Positions 24,691 to 40,683 of a stretch of DNA of 64,000 nucleotides are shown piece after piece. A program made the translations under genes and the position numbers. Below the pieces are notes generated by a model, which saw only the letters and a program-made list of their open reading frames with translations, ran no database searches and was not told where the DNA came from. Numbering within the stretch: position 1 is the stretch's first letter; every line of letters begins with the position of its first letter. This DNA comes from Mytilus galloprovincialis (taxonomy: Eukaryota; Mollusca; Bivalvia; Mytilida; Mytilidae): assembly GCF_965363235.1 (NCBI RefSeq), contig NC_134849.1, positions 49,856,122 to 49,920,121 on the forward strand. Direction: 5' to 3'.

Positions 24691-26580
24691 TTTTTATACT
24701 ATCAGCCTCCAAAAACAATATATGTTGCTGCAAGTCTTCCGTGTTTAGTAATGATAAGGTTGGTGTGTTTCATCTTACTGTTCGCTACCCCGAATATAGG
24801 CTAACGCTTGCCTTCTTTTTTAAGTTGACCTTCTTGCCTTGTACCACGGAAAATTTAGTAATGCATTCGTGTAAAATCTATTAATTAAATTGTTTAATTA
24901 ACAAGTGTGGACACAGATCAGTGTGGATAGTATAGATATAATTCCCCTTGAAGAGAAGACTAGATTTCATCAATTTATCTAGTATGTTGATTGATTAACA
25001 ACTTGAGCAAACATATTGGAAGCTACTGCATATTCTATCCTACACACAAGCATTTATATTATGCATAAATTACATCCGGCCCTCTTCTGAAAAAAAATCA
25101 GTATTTGTGCAACTTGCAGCAAATATTTTATATATTTTTATAGATATAAATTTATTTACAGCCAGCTAACAGTAAGCTCAAGAATATTTTCAAATATGAT
25201 ATTCATGTTTTCTGCAAATGTGCTGCAAGTCCACCACACAAACATTACTATGCCAAGAAATATTTGCTGCTGATCTGCAGCCAATATTTTATCCAACTGA
25301 GTATTTGTTGCAGACCTGCAGCAAACATTGATATGCAAATCAATAGTTTTCCTTCGTTTTTGCTGTAAACCTGCAGCGAACATTTATATGAAGGAAAAAA
25401 GTTTTCTCCTGTAAGTTTGCTGCAATCATGCTGGAACTACATACATTACAATTGATTAATTTCATGTTGTGTGCAATCTACAACATTATTTTTTAATAGC
25501 GAGTTCCCAAAACAAAGTTTGGTAACATACACACAACCATTTCAATACTTATGTTTCACCAATATGTTTTATAAATGCTACTAGTACTATTTTCTGATTG
25601 GTTGAAGTGCTCAAATGTTTTAGTTTCAAGTTAAAATGATTTTTTGCATACACAGCTCGCTATTTTTATTTTATGACAAAATTCAACGTGACTCATAGAA
25701 ATATTATATTTCATATGTAAATCCAAACAGATTTGAGAGTAAAATGTGTTATAAATATCTTTGTAAATTGTTTTCAAACTGTATACAGTCATTTGAGGAG
25801 GTGACAAAGAAGTACTTTCATTAGTTTACAATCTATGAATAGTGTATGTTTATTCTTTTTTATTTCGAAATTGAATAATGGAATTTTTTTATTTTTTATA
25901 TCCAAAAACGTAATGAACCTGCCATACCTTTCTGCGCAGTCATATTTAAAATTAATTTAACACATTCCCCATTTCAATTCTCAATTTTACAATCAACATG
26001 CACTCACCAATTAATTTCGAATTCTCAACTTACATTAGAGGTAGTGACTAGTATACATTTCTTGTGTATTTCTTTCGATGCTCATGCAAACAACTAGAAT
26101 GGTCCAAGATGTCTGTTATATAGCTGCAAATATCCCTCACATCAATTCTTATGCAACTTATTTTACTGCGAACATGTTTTCTTCTGCAAACTTGCCGCAA
26201 GCTTGCAGTATAAATCTTTCAGAAAACTTGCATGCACGTAGTATTTCAAAACCGGTAAGACCATGAAGACCTATCTAACGGACATTATAGAAAATATTTC
26301 CTCTTGCTACAAACATATTTATTTTGGCAAAGATTTCAGAACAGTACTGTAGATTTATATATTTTCGTATTGGTTAATCATATAAATAACATATTCAAAC
26401 ATTTGTCAATGATATACTTCTGTAAACATTTCCCTTATTCATTGCCAAATTAAGATCATGCAGATTTTGAAAAAGTTTGTTTGATATTATTATAGAAATT
26501 CATGAAAATGTATCAAATAAAATAGTAGTAATATCTCCAAACTAACGGAAGCAGTACATTCACCTTTGCTTACGTACCTT
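24691..26580. other. Non-coding; degenerate TTGCTGCA-rich repeat
   Basis: Between about 25085 and 25440 the motif GCTGCA(A/G)...GCAGC(A/C)AA(T/C)ATT recurs irregularly on both strands, and a further patch (AACTTGCCGCAAGCTTGC) lies near 26190. A short stretch at about 26235-26263 resembles the 3' end of exon 1 of the gene at 29398 together with its donor (see findings). No exon is supported. Confidence 0.45.
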
Positions 26581-26589
26581 CAAATATAC

Positions 26590-28920
26590 AATTAACAGAT
26601 CAGTGCATGTTTACATGTCATTATAAATAGATGGGTTGGGTTGACATGGTTCTATTAACAGATTAATGCATGTTTTCAGGTCATTATAAATTGCATGATG
26701 GGTTAAGTTGACATGGTTCTATTAACAGATCAATGAATTTTTACAGGTCAATATAATGAGATAGACTAGGTTGCCATGGTACCATTAAGAGATCCGTGTC
26801 TGTTTAAACGTCAATATAATTAGATAAGTTAAGGTTGCCATGGTACCATTAACAGATTAGTGCATGTTTACAGGTCAATATAATTAGATCGGTTAGGTTG
26901 ACATGGTTCTATTAATAGAACAATGAATGTTTACAGGTCAATATAATTAGATAGGTTAGGTTGCCATGTACCATTAACAGATAAGTGCATGTTTACAGGT
27001 CATTATACATTGATGGGTTAGGTTGACATGGTACAATGAACAAATTAGTGCATGTTTACAGGTCAATATAATTAGATAGGTTAGGTTGCCATGGTACCAT
27101 AAACAGATCAGTGCCTGTTTACAGGTCAATATAATTAGATCGGTTAGGTTGACATGGTACCATAAACAAATCAGTGCCTGTTTACAGGTCAATATAATTA
27201 GATCGGTTAGGTTGACATGGTACCATAAACAGATCAGTGCCTGTTTACAGGTCAATATAATTAGATCGGTTAGGTTGACATGGTACCATAAACAGATCAG
27301 TGCCTGTTTACAGGTCAATATAATAAGATCGGTTAGGTTGACATGGTACCATAAACAAATCAGTGCCTGTTTACAGGTCAATATAATAAGATCGGTTAGG
27401 TTGACATGGTACCATAAACAAATCCGTGCCTGTTTACAGGTCAATATAATTAGATCGGTTAGGTTGACATGGTACCATAAACAAATCCGTGCCTGTTTAC
27501 AGGTCAATATAATTAGATCGGTTAGGTTGACATGGTACCATAAACAAATCCGTGCCTGTTTACAGGTCAATATAATTAGATCGGTTAGGTTGACATGGTA
27601 CCATAAACAGATCAGTGCCTGTTTACAGGTCAATATAATAAGATCGATTAGGTTGACATGGTACCATAAACAAATCAGTGCCTGTTTACAGGTCAATATA
27701 ATTAGATCGGTTAGGTTGACATGGTACCATAAACAAATCCGTGCCTGTTTACAGGTCAATATAATTAGATCGGTTAGGTTGACATGGTACCATAAACAAA
27801 TCCGTGCCTGTTTACAGGTCAATATAATTAGATCGGTTAGGTTGACATGGTACCATAAACAAATCAGTGCCTGTTTACAGGTCAATATAATTAGACCGGT
27901 TAGGTTGACATGGTACAATAAACAGATCAGTGCCTGTTTACAGGTCAATATAATTAGATCGGTTAGGTTGACATGGTACCATAAACAAATCAGTGCCTGT
28001 TTACAGGTCAATATAATTAGATCGGATAGGTTGACATGGTACAATAAACAGATCAGTGCCTGTTTACAGGTCAATATAATTAGATCGGTTAGGTTGACAT
28101 GGTACAATAAACAGATCAGTGCCTGTTTACAGGTCAATATAATTCGATCGGTTAGGTTGACATGGTACCATAAACAGATCAGTTACTGTTTACAGGTCAA
28201 TATAATTAGATCGGTTAGGTTGACATGGTACCATAAACAGATCAGTGCCTGTTTACAGGTCAATATAATTAGATCGGTTAGGTTGACATGGTACCATAAA
28301 CAGATCAGTGCCTGTTTACAGGTCAATATAATTAGATCGGTTAGGTTGACATGGTACCATAAACAAATCAGTGCCTGTTTACAGGTCAATATAATTAGAT
28401 CGGTTAGGTTGACATGGTACAATAAACAGATCAGTGCCTGTTTACAGGTCAATATAATTCGATCGGTTAGGTTGACATGGTACCATAAACAAATCAGTGC
28501 CTGTTTACAGGTCAATATAATTAGATCGGTTAGGTTGACATGGTACCATAAACAAATCCGTGCCTGTTTACAGGTCAATATAATTAGATCGGTTATGTTG
28601 ACATGGTAACATAAACAAATCCGTGCCTGTTTACAGGTCAATATAATTAGATCGGTTAGGTTGACATGGTACCATAAACAGATCCGTGCCTGTTTACAGG
28701 TCAATATAATTAGATCGGTTAGGTTGACATGGTACCATAAACAAATCCGTGCCTGTTTACAGGTCAATATAATTAGATCGGTTAGGTTGACATGGTACTA
28801 TAAACAAATCCGTGCCTGTTTACAGGTCAATATAATTAGATCGGTTAGGTTGACATGGTACCATAAACAAATCCGTGCCTGTTTACAGGTCAATATAATT
28901 AGATCGGTTAGGTTGACATG
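26590..28920. repeat. 63-bp satellite array, about 37 units
   Basis: The unit reads approximately AACAGATCAGTGCCTG, TTTACAGGTCAATATAATTA, GATCGGTTAGGTTGACATGG, TACCATA. The first eight units (to about 27095) are diverged and vary by 1-4 bp in length; the remaining 29 are nearly identical and exactly 63 bp. Because 63 is a multiple of three and the unit lacks stops in some frames, open frames of up to 507 codons run through it on both strands; these are not genes. Each unit carries TGTTTAC, AGGTCA and the palindrome ATGGTACCAT. The array ends 240 bp before the TATA box of the gene at 29398. Confidence 0.97.
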
Positions 28921-29397
28921 GTAAGTATGTAGCATTCTATGTAGTGTTTTGTAGACATGATCTTTTACTTTGTTGTTTTCACATTTTGCAATGTGTTGCC
29001 CATCTTTTAGTTTTTAATACCCTCTTGAAATTTTCCTCTTTTTTTAAAGCTATTTCTGTTGTTTTTTTTAATTGAAAAGCAATATCAAATCATCTGTGAA
29101 ACAAACAAAGAAATCACAATAAGCACACTATAACTCGTTACTTGAGGGCGACAAAGAGTATAAATAATCAGACGAAGAACTACCGTTCACATCTCACTTC
29201 AAAATATTGATGACTCTAACGAAAATCGAAAAGTAAAACTTATATGTTTATATCAAATATGCATAATTGATCATTCTACGTCAGACAGAACACAGAAAAT
29301 CGGTGAACACATTTTGATGATAAATTTTTTCCAATTTCAGACTGCAATAATTGGTGTTGATAGATAATTTTGATTTTTCCTAGTCACAGAGTCAACA
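28921..29397 (+). promoter_or_regulatory. Putative promoter and 5' UTR of the middle macro-RING-DTC gene
   Basis: TATAAATA lies at 29159-29166. Downstream are AAAATCGAAAAG (29222-29233), which contains the IRF core AANNGAAA, and a short upstream ORF starting ATG at about 29209. The start ATG 29398 is preceded by TTTTTCCTAG (29374-29383), which also fits an acceptor, so a spliced leader is an alternative to a continuous 5' UTR. The satellite itself ends in a consensus donor, ACATG/GTAAGTATGT at 28920/28921. Confidence 0.45.
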
Positions 29398-33874
<4,477 letters not shown>

Positions 33875-35220
33875 ATTATTGTATAATATATCTTGTTGCA
33901 ATGTTTGACAGCTATTGAAAAAAAAGTATATTTATTTAAAGACGTTTACGTTATTGGATATATTCTAACATAATGTATTGCTTCTGAAATAAATGATTCG
34001 ACGATTATTAGAGAGAAATATAGAAAGGAGTATTTAATAAAATAAAAACTGCTGGGAGTTATAAGGCTGGTTTATCTTAAATTGGTGCTTATGGGTCGAT
34101 GGCACTGCTGGTGGAGTTTTAAATGCCCGATGGTATCACCATCCCAGTAGTCAGCACTTCTGTGTTGACTTGATTTATCATTGATATGTTCATAATTATA
34201 AATAACCTGATAACAAAACTTTGCATTTTTGAAATAATAAGGCTTTTCTATCTCAGGAATAAATTACTTAAGCTGTATTTGGCAAAACTTTTAGGACAAT
34301 TTGGTCTTCAATGCTCTTCAACTTCGTACTTTATTTGGCCTTTTAAACATTTTTTTATTTAAGATATAATTCTGTTCTGCCATGCTCGATGCTCATTTTA
34401 ACATGGGTAGGCATTATATTTGTTAAGTTTACAAATATAATGCCTACCCATGTTAAAATGAGCATAGAGGATAGAATTATTTCGATTCTAATAGGAATAT
34501 TTGAACTTTTTCACTTCAAAGCGGACCTATAGTAGACGCTCGGAATATCGCCATTTTGATTTCATGAACCAAAAACGTTATAGAAAATCAGAAGTTTATC
34601 AATAAAAAAAGAACAGAAACATTTAAATAAACTCATCATAGATACCAGGACCAATTTTTTTTTAAATACGCCAGACGCGCGTTTCGTCTAAAAAATCAGT
34701 GACGCTAGAATCCAAAAAAGTTGAAAATGCCAAATAAAGTACGAAGTTTAAGAGCATAAACTTACTTTTATAATGTTTTTATTTAATTTCCTAGCGAGCA
34801 ACACCAACAAAAATGTCCATTTTGATCTCTGGCGTTGTTCAAAATTCATCTGACGTTGCAATTTCAATTGTGCCGTCAATCACATGCAGCCTATTTTCTA
34901 TTTGAATTAGAACATGGTTTTGTACCCAAAGCTTAAGAAGAACGTCATATTAGAATCGAGCGTCACTGGTTAGTCTTTTGTAGACGAAACGCGCGTCTGG
35001 CGTTATTAAAAAAAATACAATCCTGGTATCTATACTGAGTTTATTTAATAGCATGGAAATTGCTTAATATTTTTCGCAGTGCTATCCTTGTAGAGATATT
35101 TATTTTGTTTGAAACCATATTTGTATACTATGATGACTGTAATTACTGTAATCGATCAACATTGCTTTAAAGGCAAAATAAATTGTTTGATTTTGTTTCA
35201 GTTGTTGTACGTGGGATACT
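33875..35220. repeat. Intergenic: scattered inverse units of the 363-bp repeat
   Basis: At 34066-34350 the blocks GGGTCGATGGCACTGCTGG, GTAGTCAGCACTTCTGTGTT and AATGCTCTTCAACTTCGTAC mirror the array at 6967-9720. Further pieces are a direct one at 34624-34760 (AACTCATCATAGATACCAGG) and one at 34955-35045 (GAGCGTCACTGGTTAGTC, ACGAAACGCGCGTCTGGCGT). The 3' UTR of the gene ending at 33874 occupies the first 100-150 bp. Confidence 0.7.
34391..34463. repeat. Perfect 33-bp hairpin with 7-nt loop
   Basis: The arm 34391-34423 (GCTCATTTTAACATGGGTAG...) is an exact reverse complement of 34431-34463; the loop is TAAGTTT. Partial pairing continues outward (ATAATTCT against AGAATTAT). It could be a small foldback element or a hairpin RNA source. 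Confidence 0.85.
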
Positions 35221-35223
35221 ATA

Positions 35224-35385
35224 TTATCTTAAAAGAGGGACGAAAGATACCAAAGGGACAGTCAAACTCATAAATCTAAAATAAACTGACAACGCCATGG
35301 CTTAAAATGAAAAAGACAAACAGACAAACAATAGTACACATGACACAACATAGAAAACTCAAGAATATACAACACGAACCCCAAA
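35224..35385 (-). repeat. Detached 3' tail of the RT element, inverse
   Basis: Starts AAAAGAGGGACGAAAGATAC and continues AAAGGGACAGTCAAACTCAT, AACAATAGTACACATGACAC and ACATAGAAAACT, the exact complement in order of the tail at 39400-39632. From 35386 to 36170 nothing is recognised. Confidence 0.8.
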
Positions 35386-36170
35386 CCTTTTCATTTATTA
35401 AAATACAAGTACTAATTTATTTGCTTCTTCATGTTGCTACTTCATGACAAAAATTATTGCATTATACGTTAAAAATCGTCCGCCAAGTCATGGCTCTATC
35501 ACTGTTGAATTATTTAATTGTTTTAGTATGCAAAAGTCCTATATACTGATTGGTAATAATGAACCTTGGTCTGTGTTCTTTTACATTCTTCGTAACTGAA
35601 GCTAAGTGAACAGTTATTCTTTAAGTAACGTACTTGTACGATTCAGTTAGACGCAAGCATGAATGCTATACATGCGGTATGATATCGTTCGTTCTTTTGT
35701 ATTTTTTCTGTTAATGTATTATTCAAATCTTGTATTTTTTGTATCTTTGAGTACAATAAAACATTTGTGTAATGTGTCGAATGAGTGTGCCGTCTTAAAG
35801 TTAACTATTTGTTCAAGTAAGAGGTCAGCCCCTCGATAGCTATACTGCGCAGGTTTGTTATTGTGTGTTTTACCTTAAACAGTTTCATTATGGTTACTTT
35901 ATATATGAGGGGGTTTAAAACTAGTCCACAAGCTATCGGGACAATGTGTTGTTAATTTTTCTGATGAAACGGAATGTTGATGATTAATGTTGTTTGTTGT
36001 ACTGTCCAGTATTTTTCGATAGTTCACGTTTTGTAAATTGCGAATAGTTAACAAAGGTACCAAGATTATAGCTCGTGTAAGTATGACATTTTGTGTTAAG
36101 AATATAGTGAAAATAGAAACAAAAGACTAATGGTTTTCAGTATTAGTATCAGTATGCAGTGTTATATATC

Positions 36171-38310
36171 TATAGGTTGCATTTCTGTAAATATTGACAA
36201 TGCGATTTCCCATAGGAACTCCTTTTACGGCTAAAACTGTACCACTTTCACTATGAAGTTTTGAAAAAAATCTTATCCTAGAATTGAAAGTTCATTTGCA
36301 CCACAATTTTTTTCAAAGGTCAAAATATAGGGCTGTGCGGCATATTTTCAACGTTTATATGCCCCGAACTTCTCAGAGTTGAAACTTACACTAATTTTCT
36401 TAACTACCCCTACCTCGAATGAAAGGTTACCACAGATTTCAATGTAAACAATATGCACGTGTTTATTTACTGGTAACATTCCCCAGTTCTGTCTCTGCGA
36501 TATGGAACACAGAGAGCATAACTGGGAACCAGTATGTAAACAAAATTAATTTTCTATGAATATTCTATTTCTCCCCAAAAGAGGCGTGTTGTCAGAAACA
36601 GCTGTATTTACAAAGTGCAACCTATACAGACATTTATTCAAATAGAAAACTCTCTAAAACCAGTTTTTCTCACATTATGACTCATTTATCAGAATTATAG
36701 TCTTAAAGAAATCACTGTGTATACTCTAAGTTTTTCTTTACTATACATTTTATACCCCCTCCCCTGTTGCATTTTTTTAAAGAATTTGAAAACAAGACTT
36801 TAATTATTGCCAGCTTACCCTATTTACATATTTTCTGATAAAAAAATGCCAAGAACCTGTTAAAAACTGTTTTGATAACATATTGAAAGCATATCAGAAT
36901 ATTATAAATGTAATGTTTAGCAGTCAATCATCACAACATTTAAGATTATATAAAGTATCCAATCCAGCCTCTGTCTCCAGTCCACATCTTACTGTATGCC
37001 TATTTGTCAATTAAAGAACACATTTTCTGACTCAAATGGTCAATTTAGAATTCTTGTCACAACAGTATCATCTGTAACCATATATCTGACACAATTTAGC
37101 TACTATATATACTAGAAGTGTTCAAACAAAGCCATATTTGCAATAGTTGTATGTATGCAGATACCAGTCTGAGATATAAATTCACTTAAAATGTTGTAGA
37201 GATGACTGCTAACATCTGATTTTTGCATAACTTCCAAACATAGTTATTGTTTCTATATCAAGAACTTTAAAATCAGAAAATCATAGCATTTACAAGTTAA
37301 ATTATTTGTTTTATGACCCGGGGGGTAGGCAATTTTCTATGTTTTTTGCCCCTTGGGCCTCAAATTTCCTAAATCAATCTGCTGTTTCTAGCAATTTGAA
37401 ATATTTAGTACATATTCAGGATAGAACACACTATTGTAAGTTTTCTTGAGATATTTTTGTTTTTCTAGCTTGTATTTGTTTTGCCGTGGTGACAAAAAAG
37501 AAGAATTAGGTGTTGCGGCTTAATTTTGGGTTATCGAAAGGACACAAATACTCCATAAATAATATTCAGGAAGGATCTATGAGTTTCAATGACTGCGAAG
37601 AGTAAATATAAGCACTTTTTAACAATTTAACTTACAAATATGCAAATGTTATGAATTAATTTTGTATCCAGGACTTTAAGTAAGCTATGCATATTGTAAA
37701 CTGTGAATTTATGCTGAGTCATCATATCTAAGGCCCAGGATTCTATCAATCTTCATTAAATATTTATAAAACTTCATATTTGAGTTAATTTCTTTAAAAT
37801 CTGTGAAATAAAGCAAATTTGGTTAAATTCTGAATGTTCCCCTTTTTCATCCTATATAGGTTGCATTTCTGTAAATATTGACAATGCGATTTCCCATAGG
37901 AACTCCTTTTACGGCTAAAACTGTACCACTTTCACTATGAAGTTTTGAAAAAAATCTTATCCTAGAATTGAAAGTTCATTTGCACCACAATTTTTTTCAA
38001 AGGTCAAAATATAGGGCTGTGCGGCATATTTTCAACGTTTATATGCCCCGAACTTCTCAGAGTTGAAACTTACACTAATTTTCTTAACTACCCCTACCTC
38101 GAATGAAAGGTTACCACAGATTTCAATGTAAACAATATGCACGTGTTTATTTACTGGTAACATTCCCCAGTTCTGTCTCTGCGATATGGAACACAGAGAG
38201 CATAACTGGGAACCAGTATGTAAACAAAATTAATTTTCTATGAATATTCTATTTCTCCCCAAAAGAGGCGTGTTGTCAGAAACAGCTGTATTTACAAAGT
38301 GCAACCTATA
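36171..38310. mobile_element. Two identical 456-bp inverted-end elements flanking 1.23 kb
   Basis: 36171-36626 and 37855-38310 read the same base for base, in the same orientation. Each is bounded by inverted ends, TATAGGTTGCA and TGCAACCTATA, continuing to about 22 bp, and TATA/TA at the borders fits a short target duplication. The 1228 bp between them (36627-37854) has no reading frame or recognised domain. Options are two young MITE insertions kept alike by conversion, one composite unit, or a segmental duplication. Inverted ends argue against an LTR pair. Confidence 0.75.
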
Positions 38311-38731
38311 AAGACATAAGGTAGAAACAAACAAAAATATGATTCTAAATAAGGGTCCATAATGTGCAACATTAATTTCTCATCAACACCCATTAAAATA
38401 TGATTTGATCACACAGTTACGAACGAAATATTAACGGTTGATACTAGTATATTATCTGAAATGAATCTGTGCATACCGATGAATATAAAGATACCGCATT
38501 CGATATGCAGACGACTCTTGCCAAATTTTCCCAATTTGTGCATATTCGGTAATAACTCACATTAATGAAGTAGTAATGTCCGATAAAAGAAGACATGTAG
38601 GATAATCGACAGTGTTAACATGTCTCTAAAATGAAACATTATAACAATCAATATATGTATGTTACTGTAGGAGGTAACCTGTCCCAGACTAGACATATGA
38701 ACGAACAAGTAGGTTGTGACATCCTTTGTTA
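38311..38731. other. Non-coding; nothing recognised
   Basis: AT-rich sequence between the 456-bp repeat and the truncation point of the RT element. No exon or repeat border seen. Confidence 0.4.
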
Positions 38732-39632
38732 ACAATGGGAACAAACTGTGCCCCTCTACTTGCCGACTTTTTTCTTTATTATTATGAGGCTGACTTCGTG
38801 CAGGAACTTCTTAGGAAGAAAGATAAGAAGTTAGCACTATCCTTTAACTCTACGTTTCGCTATATAGATGATGTTCTTTCACTAAATAATTCAAAATTTG
38901 GTGACTATGTGGAACGCATCTATCCAATTGAGCTAGAGATAAAGGATACTACAGATACAGTTACGTCGGCCTCATATCTTGACTTACATCTAGAAATTGA
39001 CAATGAGGGTCGGTTGAAAACAAAACTTTACGACAAAAGAGATGATTTCAGCTTTCCAATTGTGAACTTTCCATTTCTAAGTAGCAACATTCCAGCAGCA
39101 CCTGCATACGGGGTATATATCTCCCAATTGATACGATATTCCCGTGCTTGCATTTCCTATCATGATTTTCTTGATAGAGGGTTGCTGCTCACAAGGAAGC
39201 TATTTAACCAAGAGTTCCAAATGGTGAAGTTGAAATCATCCTTTCGTAAATTTTACGGACGCCATCACGAGTTGGTTGACCGTTATGGAATAACCGTATC
39301 ACAAATGATATCGGATATGTTCCTTACGTCGTAACTACAATCCCCTTTCCTTTCCTGAATGTGACCTACCGAATTAGACTATTTACCGGATTTGTTATCA
39401 CATAAGCAACACGACGGGTGTGGAGCAGGATCTGCTTACCCTTCCGGAGCACCTGAGATCACCCCTAGTTTTTGGTGGGGTTCGTGTTGTTTATTCTTTA
39501 GTTTTCTATGTTGTGTCATGTGTACTATTGTTTTTCTGTTTGTCTTTTTCATTTTTAGCCATGGCGTTGTCAGTTCGTTTTAGATTTATGAGTTTGACTG
39601 TCCCTTTGGTATCTTTCGTCCCTCTCTTTTAG
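38732..39632 (+). mobile_element. 5'-truncated reverse-transcriptase element (Penelope-like or other non-LTR type)
   Basis: The frame 38732-39334 encodes about 200 residues from MGTNCAPLLADFFLYYYEAD through FRYIDDVLSLNN (catalytic YIDD), SASYLDLHLEID, KLYDKRDDFSFPIVNFP and AYGVYISQLIRYSRAC to a normal C-terminus and stop. The palm motifs preceding MGTNCAP are missing, so the copy is truncated at the 5' side. The 3' tail (39335-39632) includes CACGACGGGTGTGGAGCAGG and GGTATCTTTCGTCCCTCT; pieces of it occur alone at 5571, 32106, 35224 and 45115. Such RT frames are abundant in mussels. I place it as Penelope-like with limited certainty; no GIY-YIG domain follows. It lies between the two complete Deltex-like genes. 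Confidence 0.78.
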
Positions 39633-40542
39633 GCTCATTTCTGACAAGCTGTTGTTATATGGACGGTCAAAATCTTGTTATGGGAAAGATATTTTGCACA
39701 AATGTCTATTTATTTTATTATTCTCTTTGGAATTAATATATAGATAAATTTACGAACAGATCGAAACAAATTGGGGTGCTAGCCAAGTCATTCATGTTTT
39801 ATAAAGGCGGGATATTAAACTTTCGCTATATATTATGTTCCTTCTTCACATAATTAAAAATCTAAACATTATGCACATCTCATTTATGAGGATATTCAAA
39901 TGAGACAAAAATGTAGGTCCCTACTTAAAAGGTGAGATCTGCAGTCGTCCATTTAATTATAGTAATATCATACATACAATAAATACGTAAAAGATAATTT
40001 TTTTCCTATCCTAATATTTGGAAATCTGTTTCACCAATCGCATTTTACCTTAGTAGATAGTTTCTGCTTTTAAGCAATGGCAATCTCTTTGAAATACAAA
40101 TATAATAGTTAACAATATGCGTAATGGTTACTGAGAGTGGTAACAATCGCATGAAATAAAACGTTCTACATAATATTAGTCTAAAATGGATAAAAATTTC
40201 TGGGTTACCATGATTTCATCTTGATCAATATTTTTGTTCCTGCCGAAGCAAATTGACGGTATACGATGTTTGTTCCAGCGAGGACAGATATAAAAGCATT
40301 TTTATAGCAATGCTTCAAGAGGAACGTTGTTAATAAAACGCATACTAATATATCAGGTCGAAAAACATACAGTTATAAGCCGCTGTGAACAGAAGACTCA
40401 CTTCTAAGGCTAAATCAAATGAAATGTATGTTTAATGACAATAGTAGAAAAAAATTAATAATAAAATTAATACTCTTAATTTAATTGTATCATTTACGGC
40501 AGTCGTATTATTGAAACATAATTTAAAGTGCAGATCGATACT
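39633..40542. other. Non-coding upstream of the downstream Deltex-like gene
   Basis: AT-rich, with no supported exon and no recognised repeat. It is probably the distal promoter region of the gene at 41417. Confidence 0.4.
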
Positions 40543-40683
40543 ACGAAAACGAAACTAAACGCGATTGCTATTTAAATATAATGTGCCTTGACATTTGAAG
40601 TGTACATGGAAATAGATATACAATCTATGCGGAAGAAGAACTATAGGAATTTCCTGTTTCATTTTTCATTCTGCTGATGAACA
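40543..40683 (+). promoter_or_regulatory. ISRE, TATA-like box and possible leader exon of the downstream gene
   Basis: ACGAAAACGAAACT at 40543-40556 matches the full ISRE consensus RNGAAANNGAAACT. Fourteen bases further is TATTTAAATATA (about 40569-40580). A GC-richer block then ends at the donor GAACA/GTAAGT (40683/40684), and an acceptor TTTCATTTAAG (to 41414) stands 2 bp before ATG 41417. The model of a leader exon of about 80 nt (about 40605-40683) is inference. Vertebrate DTX3L and PARP9 are interferon-induced from a shared promoter. Confidence 0.5.

Noticed and set aside
26078-26266. 62-codon frame as a coding exon
   Set aside because: Only its last dozen codons resemble exon 1 of the gene at 29398; the rest lies in a TTGCTGCA-rich repeat with no acceptor.
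26590-28920. CRISPR-like array
   Set aside because: Repeats are contiguous 63-bp units without unique spacers, in a eukaryotic genome.
26974-28924. Very long open frames (387, 507, 194 and 87 codons) on both strands
   Set aside because: They are the 63-bp satellite read through; unit length divisible by three, frames open on both strands, no start context, no domain.
36171-38310. LTR retroelement with identical LTRs
   Set aside because: The repeats have inverted 22-bp ends of their own and the interior shows no retroelement domain, so an LTR reading is not supported.
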